Shown one piece after another: positions 6,321-10,257 of a DNA stretch of 10,257 nucleotides. Both the position numbers and the translations under genes were made by a program. Origin of the DNA: Sedimentisphaerales bacterium (GTDB taxonomy: Bacteria > Planctomycetota > Phycisphaerae > Sedimentisphaerales > SG8-4); assembly GCA_016928975.1 (NCBI GenBank), contig JAFGJR010000264.1:1-10257 (forward strand), read 5' to 3'. The notes under the pieces are model-generated. The model saw only the letters and a program-made list of their open reading frames with translations. It had not been told where the DNA came from and made no database searches. How positions within the stretch are numbered: position 1 is the first letter of the stretch; each line of letters opens with the position of its first letter.

Positions 6321-6586
6321 TCCGAGTTGACGTTTGGGCTCAGCAGGAGCAATCCCACTCACCGTGGAGTCCCTGGACGCTCGCACCATCCGGAGTTGGG
6401 GATGCCGTGGCCGGACGACCTTCCCCATGACGGTCTTCGCCGTTTTGTTGCTGCACGCCTCGCCTGACCCTCCGCAGGTCCGACAGTGAGCGACAGTGGG
6501 GGTACATGGGGCTTGCTATTCCCGTGGGGCCATACTATTCTATTCGCCTTCTTCGTGACGGAGTCCACCGAGTTAGGAGGAAGGCC
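6321..6586. other. Upstream region of the malic enzyme gene
   Basis: With the preceding hairpin this makes a gene-free stretch of 311 bases. A possible promoter is TTGCTA (6513-6518) with TATTCT (6536-6541) at 17-base spacing; each hexamer matches consensus at 4 of 6. A short tandem CGACAGTG occurs at 6481-6488 and 6491-6498. An in-frame ATG at 6506 has no SD. I see no recognisable riboswitch or RNA gene. Long frames on the minus strand here are shadows of gdhA and the malic enzyme. Confidence 0.35.
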
Positions 6587-8020
6587 ATGATGACCGATCA
6601 AAACCCCGCGACCGAACGCAGTGCAGCCGACGATGTCCAGGAATCCCTGGTTGCTGAGAAGTACGCCCACAAGCTGATCCGCAAACTCCGCATCCGTCTC
6701 GACGACCAGCCCGGCAAGCTCGCCGAGGTGGCCACGGCCATCGGCGCCGAGGGCGGCCTGATCGGCGACGTCGAGAGCTTGGCCATCAACTCCCAGTCCA
6801 TTCTCCGCAACGTGACCGTCTACGTCGATGATGCCGCCCATCTCGACCGCCTGTTGCAGCGGGTGACCGCCCTGGATGGCATCGCCGTCGAGCGCGTGGT
6901 GGACGACGTGCTGGCCGTTCACGAGGGCGGCAAGCTGCGCGTCTCGGCGAAGGCCGCGATCGACAATCTGCGCGATCTGCAGATGATCTACACGCCCGGC
7001 GTGGCCAGCGTCTGCAAAACCGTGGCCCAGGACGAGGCCGCTTACCGCCGCTACACGTGGGTCTCCAACACGGTGGCCATCGTGACCGACGGGTCGGCCG
7101 TGCTCGGCCTGGGCGACATCGGGCCCAAGGCCGCCTTGCCGGTCATGGAGGGCAAGGCCGTCATCCTCGACCGCCTGGCAGGCGTGGGCTGCGTGCCGAT
7201 CCTGCTCTCGGCCGGCATGAGCAACGACGAGATCGTCCGCACGGTCGAAGCCATCTCGACAGGCTTCGGCGTCATCATGCTCGAAGACATCGCCGCCCCG
7301 AAATGCTTCGAGATCGAGTCGCTGCTGAGCCAGCGGCTGTCGATCCCGGTGTTCCACGACGACCAGCACGGTACGGCCGTGATCGTTCTGGCGGCCCTGC
7401 TGAACGCTTGCCGCAAGTTCAACGCCGAACTGGGGCCGCTACGCATCGTTATTGCCGGCAGCGGCGCCGCGGGCAGCGCCACGGCCCGTCTGTTGCTGGC
7501 CGCCGGGGCACGGGACGTGATCTGCTGCGACCGCAGCGGTGCCCTCTACAAAGGACGCACCGAGCACATGAACCCCGCCAAGGACGCCCTGGCCGCCGAG
7601 ACCAATCCGCACGGCATCAAGGGCACGCTGGCCGAGGTCATGACCGGCTCGCATGTCTTCGTGGGGCTGTCCAGTGCCGGGCTGGTCTCGCGTGCGATGG
7701 TGGCCTCGATGGCCGATCCGCGGTTCGTCCTGGCCCTGGCCAATCCAACTCCGGAGATCCCGCCCAAGGACGCCACGGCCGCCGGAGCCAAGGTGGCCCT
7801 CGACGGGCGCACGGTCAACAACGCCCTGGTCTTCCCGGGACTGATTCGCGGCGCGCTCGACAGCGGCGCCAAGCGAATCACCGAAGGCATGAAGCTTGCG
7901 GCCGCGCGGGCCATCGCCGACCTGACGCCCGAGGGGCTGCTCCTCCCGTCGATCCTCAATCGCGGCGTCCACAAGGCTGTCGCCGAAGCCGTCCACAAGG
8001 CCTGGTACGGCCAGGCCTGA
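6587..8020 (+). CDS. NAD-type malic enzyme with N-terminal ACT domain
   Basis: The enzyme oxidatively decarboxylates malate to pyruvate and CO2, making NAD(P)H. In the 477-residue product an ACT-type regulatory domain occupies about residues 32-112 (RKLRIRLDDQPGKLAEVA, then SILRNVTVYVDD). The malic domain follows: DLQMIYTPGVASVC with Y135, DIGPKAALPVMEGKAV with catalytic-type K190, and metal ligands in MLEDIAAPKC (E233, D234) and FHDDQHGTAV (D258). The Rossmann motif is IAGSGAAGSATA (289-300) and the next strand ends CCDRSG (D315), which favours NAD over NADP. ALANPTPEIP and NNALVFPGLIRGAL are family hallmarks. ATG 6587 has AGGAGG (6575-6580) at 6-base spacing; the next codon, ATG 6590, is an equally good start. 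The ACT domain suggests allosteric control by an amino acid or other small ligand, which is not identifiable here. Confidence 0.95.
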   Translation: MMTDQNPATERSAADDVQESLVAEKYAHKLIRKLRIRLDDQPGKLAEVATAIGAEGGLIGDVESLAINSQSILRNVTVYVDDAAHLDRLLQRVTALDGIAVERVVDDVLAVHEGGKLRVSAKAAIDNLRDLQMIYTPGVASVCKTVAQDEAAYRRYTWVSNTVAIVTDGSAVLGLGDIGPKAALPVMEGKAVILDRLAGVGCVPILLSAGMSNDEIVRTVEAISTGFGVIMLEDIAAPKCFEIESLLSQRLSIPVFHDDQHGTAVIVLAALLNACRKFNAELGPLRIVIAGSGAAGSATARLLLAAGARDVICCDRSGALYKGRTEHMNPAKDALAAETNPHGIKGTLAEVMTGSHVFVGLSSAGLVSRAMVASMADPRFVLALANPTPEIPPKDATAAGAKVALDGRTVNNALVFPGLIRGALDSGAKRITEGMKLAAARAIADLTPEGLLLPSILNRGVHKAVAEAVHKAWYGQA

Positions 8021-8073
8021 GCCGAGTCGAACTGGCCATCTCCCTGTGGGGACCATAGAAGACCAGGGGGTGC

Positions 8074-8097
8074 CACGCTTCTGCTCGCAGAAGCGTG
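8074..8097. terminator. Perfect hairpin between convergent genes
   Basis: Arms 8074-8083 and 8088-8097 form a perfect 10-bp stem with a CTCG tetraloop. It lies 53 bases after the malic enzyme stop and 55 bases from the end of the opposing ABC-2 fragment, so it could terminate both. The surrounding GGGTGCCACGC ... GCGTGCC also resembles dispersed hairpin repeats seen in Planctomycetota, so it may be a repeat rather than a dedicated terminator. Confidence 0.5.
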
Positions 8098-8152
8098 CCG
8101 CCCTCACCATGCCTGTGTTCAACGATGCGCGGAGCCGGACGCAACCCACCGA

Positions 8153-8533
8153 TTAGCTGCCCGTCGAACGATAATGGCGGACGCCGAACTTCCAGACCTG
8201 AAGTGACACGAGCAGGAACACGACGCCCAGGGCAGGGGCCGCCCAGTGGAACCAGGCCGGACTGCCGATGATCGTGCCCTTGCGGCCGAGGATGGCCAGC
8301 GCGGGGAAATACGTCACGCACGCCAGCGGCACGACGAAGATGAAGATCATGCGGAACCACGGGCGATAGATGGTCAGCGGATACGAGCCCGTCTCCGACC
8401 CGCTGTAGGTCACGATGTTCATGACCTCCAGCGACTCGACGGTCCAGAACGTAACCGTGGCCTGGAGGACGAACAGGCCGATGAACATGCGCGCGCTGCT
8501 CACCACGGCGAAGACGGTCAGGCCAATCCTCAA
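8153..8533 (-). pseudogene. ABC-2 family permease, C-terminal remnant
   Basis: These 126 residues match the second half of DUF990/ABC-2 type transport permeases, which are normally about 265 residues. Recognisable blocks are FWTVESLEVMNIVTYSG (29-45), YPLTIYRPWFR (51-61), VPLACVTYFPALAILGR (68-84) and the terminal WKFGVRHYRSTGS. Membrane segments fall at about 8-28, 62-82 and 97-114. The first half, with its leading helices, is missing: upstream on the same strand is an unrelated secreted-protein gene ending 17 bases away. The only available start is a TTG at 8533. In a complete system this permease would pair with an ABC ATPase; none is in the window. I infer a truncated, probably non-functional gene. 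An authentic half-size permease is less likely. Confidence 0.72.
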
Positions 8534-8550
8534 TGACCTCCAGCAGGATA

Positions 8551-9465
8551 CTACGGTTGCTGATCCGAGGGTGCTGCCGGTGTACTCGCCGGTTTGTCCT
8601 CCGGCTGAAGCAACTCGGCCGAACAGACATCCTCAGTCGCCTGGCCGGCGGTCTGCCAAATGCATCCGTTGAGCACTGCAGAGGACACCGCCGTCACATC
8701 CGCGCCTTCGCTGAAGACCACGTTGCCTGCGAGCACGGGTTGATCGGCAACCAGCTTCGCCTCGCTTTCACTCAGACGTACCTTCGCCGCCAACAAGCCC
8801 TCATACCTTTGCGGAATGCCCATCTGCCTTGCCTTGGCCTTCTCACAAGCAATGATCAAGTCACGTCCTTTCACCAGTACATGGACGACTGAGATGCAGT
8901 TCCATCGCCTGGTTTTGGCCGAAACGTTCGTGTAGCTGCATGTGGCGGTGGCCGTCTCCTCTGTGGCTTCGGATTTGCTCAGCAGACGAATTTCGTGTCC
9001 TTCGCCCGCGACGGAGTCAACCGGGCACACTTTGTCCAGCGGAGCCGGCCGGTAGGCGTCAGCAAGCAGACCCTTCGTTGCATTGCTGACCGTGCCCAGT
9101 GCGGAGTCGTCCATCGGTACCGCTGCATTACGCCTGAGCCAGATGACGAAGAAATCAGATTCATTCCTGACATGGAGGACTCCCGCTGAAACGGTTGCAG
9201 TCATGACAAACGGGGTGCCACGCCAGTGGCCGAGTTTGCCGACACGGTTACCGGCCGTGGGTGTTGCGGCTTCTTCGAGAACGCTCTTCTCCAACACTTC
9301 TCCGGCGTACATACTCAGATCCATCACACCTTGGTAGGAGTCAGCGTCTGTGGCCTTCAACTGAACGAGTTTCCTGGACGTCGACTGAGCCGGCGAATCG
9401 GCACAACACAAAGACACACCCAGCAGACCGGCACAGGCGATCCAGACATATGACGTTGTCCGCAT
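8551..9465 (-). CDS. Secreted protein of unknown function
   Basis: This 304-residue protein opens with a Sec-type signal peptide (MRTTSYVWIACAGLLGVSL, then CCADSPAQS). The two cysteines are not in a good lipobox, so it is probably exported rather than lipid-anchored. The mature part shows no motif I recognise. It has repeated 'VLxxGxVxFSEGADVTAVSS'-like beta-rich segments near the C-terminus, scattered cysteines, and a low-complexity Pro/Ala tail (residues 285-304). ATG 9465 is preceded by AAGGAG with a 9-base gap; an in-frame ATG at 9471 would leave only 3 bases. The gene lies between the transglutaminase-like gene (49 bases upstream) and the ABC-2 remnant (17 bases downstream), all on the minus strand. 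Base composition looks less GC-rich than in gdhA or the malic enzyme gene. Confidence 0.6.
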   Translation of the reverse strand: MRTTSYVWIACAGLLGVSLCCADSPAQSTSRKLVQLKATDADSYQGVMDLSMYAGEVLEKSVLEEAATPTAGNRVGKLGHWRGTPFVMTATVSAGVLHVRNESDFFVIWLRRNAAVPMDDSALGTVSNATKGLLADAYRPAPLDKVCPVDSVAGEGHEIRLLSKSEATEETATATCSYTNVSAKTRRWNCISVVHVLVKGRDLIIACEKAKARQMGIPQRYEGLLAAKVRLSESEAKLVADQPVLAGNVVFSEGADVTAVSSAVLNGCIWQTAGQATEDVCSAELLQPEDKPASTPAAPSDQQP

Positions 9466-9514
9466 GATCATTGGCTCCTTAACTGAAGCGTCCGGGTTGT
9501 TAACCATTATTCGA

Positions 9515-10257
9515 TCACAGGCTCCCGACGTTGTACAGTGGTCCTGCATAGTCGATGACGGGGCCGTTGGGCCAACTGCACATGGTTGTCTCCGTACCGT
9601 GGTCCGGGGTGCTGAAGAATGTGATCTCCCACCAGTGCCCGGCAACAGAGGATGCGCCGTGGACGTTCCACGGGGCGTTAGCTATCCGCCAGGCAGCGTT
9701 GTGGTCGGGATCACTGCCTTTGACATACACGGTATCAATGACGCCAGGATAGCCTGCTTCGTTCTCATTGGTCGTCCCATCGCCATTCGCATCACCTCCA
9801 GCAGTTATCCAATATGGTGTACGTCCGGGCGAGAAGTACCAGTGCCGATCGCCGTTAGGGTAGTTGTCTTTGCACATGATGAGCTCGGTTGACGCCGTCA
9901 GCCCAAGAAGCTGGCACCCTTTTGTCATGAGATCAGCATACGTAAGGCAATCTCCCTTGTTCGCTGGAATCCACGTGAAAGGGTCGGCTTTTATGCCGGT
10001 AGAGGCGATGTATCCATGAGTTCCGTACCATGCCTTGGCGCCGTGCTGAACCTGGTGCGGAATATTCGTGGCGTCATCGCTTGTGTCCACCTTACTGCAG
10101 TCATTAGCCCACGCGGTGCAAGTGTCCAAGTTGGCCTTCAGATACAGCGCTGCCGCACACTGTGGCGCCCCCCAGACGACGTAGATCACATGGTTCTCCT
10201 GTGTTTCTGCAGTGATCCAATCGTCGGAGCCGGAGGGGCATTTGTACCTCCAGTCAG
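9515..10257 (-). CDS. Transglutaminase-like secreted or surface protein, 5'-truncated by the window edge
   Basis: The frame is open to the window edge (last full codon 10253-10255), giving 246 residues, so the start is outside; the in-frame GTG at 10189 is internal. NKGDCLTYADLMTKGCQLLG (100-119, with C103) matches the Cys-containing helix of transglutaminase-like proteins, and AGHWWEITFF (206-215, with H207) fits the His strand. VIDYAGPLY near the end (D235) could supply the third residue. DANGDGTTNENE (155-166) has the D-x-N-x-D-G layout of a calcium loop. Several further cysteines suggest an extracytoplasmic protein, but the N-terminus that would show a signal peptide is missing. Enzymatic function is an inference: members of this fold include proteases, cross-linkers and inactive forms. 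It may share a transcript with the next gene, 49 bases away. Confidence 0.6.
   Translation of the reverse strand, partial: DWRYKCPSGSDDWITAETQENHVIYVVWGAPQCAAALYLKANLDTCTAWANDCSKVDTSDDATNIPHQVQHGAKAWYGTHGYIASTGIKADPFTWIPANKGDCLTYADLMTKGCQLLGLTASTELIMCKDNYPNGDRHWYFSPGRTPYWITAGGDANGDGTTNENEAGYPGVIDTVYVKGSDPDHNAAWRIANAPWNVHGASSVAGHWWEITFFSTPDHGTETTMCSWPNGPVIDYAGPLYNVGSL

Noticed and set aside
6481..6498. Tandem CGACAGTG repeat as an operator
   Set aside because: Only two 8-base copies two bases apart, with no supporting context; chance is likely.
6359..7369. Long minus-strand open frame across the gdhA-malic enzyme spacer
   Set aside because: It is antisense to the malic enzyme, has shadow-type composition, and matches no family.
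7057..8058. 333-codon plus-strand frame within the malic enzyme gene
   Set aside because: Arg/Gly-rich out-of-frame shadow in GC-rich DNA; the true frame has complete malic enzyme motifs.
1..10257. tRNA, rRNA or known riboswitch
   Set aside because: No cloverleaf, rRNA segment or recognisable riboswitch was noticed by reading; a covariance-model scan was not possible.

Overview
The window is high-GC bacterial DNA with dense genes, GTG and TTG starts used beside ATG, and strong Shine-Dalgarno (SD) sequences. A Tes/MJ0619-type radical SAM enzyme, a DUF4190-like small membrane protein, nested hairpin repeats whose shadow translation reads like 'HGRDAHAT', and several secreted proteins of unknown function together suggest a Planctomycetota-like organism, possibly Phycisphaerae-like. 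That assignment is an inference; no rRNA or marker gene is present.

Layout. (1) 1-3173, plus strand: the C-terminal part of a Tes/MJ0619-type radical SAM enzyme, an overlapping small DUF4190-like membrane protein, a lipoprotein, and a 278-residue protein with two membrane segments and carrier-protein-like flanks. (2) 3171-3328: a 154-bp palindromic, MITE-like element with 16-bp terminal inverted repeats and TA at both ends, lying exactly between two convergent genes and contributing to both stop codons. (3) 3326-6320: a GAF-like/LuxR regulator on the minus strand, transcribed away from a short unknown gene and gdhA (NADP-type glutamate dehydrogenase). The shared upstream region holds a near-consensus promoter for the regulator and a pair of imperfect direct repeats. 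A strong hairpin follows gdhA. (4) 6587-8020: an NAD-type malic enzyme with an N-terminal ACT domain. (5) 8074-8097: a hairpin between convergent units. (6) 8153-10257, minus strand: a fragment of an ABC-2 permease that has lost its N-terminal half, preceded by a signal-peptide protein and the C-terminal part of a transglutaminase-like protein. This last block looks less GC-rich than the rest and may be a more recent acquisition.

How the genes may work together. GDH and the ACT-malic enzyme both act at the 2-oxoglutarate/pyruvate/malate carbon-nitrogen junction. The divergent GAF-LuxR regulator is the obvious candidate controller of the short gene plus gdhA, and the direct repeats are candidate operator sites. 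The short gene is unrecognised and is the most interesting small protein here. Nothing in the window amounts to a clear defence island, CRISPR array or biosynthetic cluster. The least explained features are the gdhA control module, the stop-codon-abutting palindromic element, and the secreted pair next to a broken permease.
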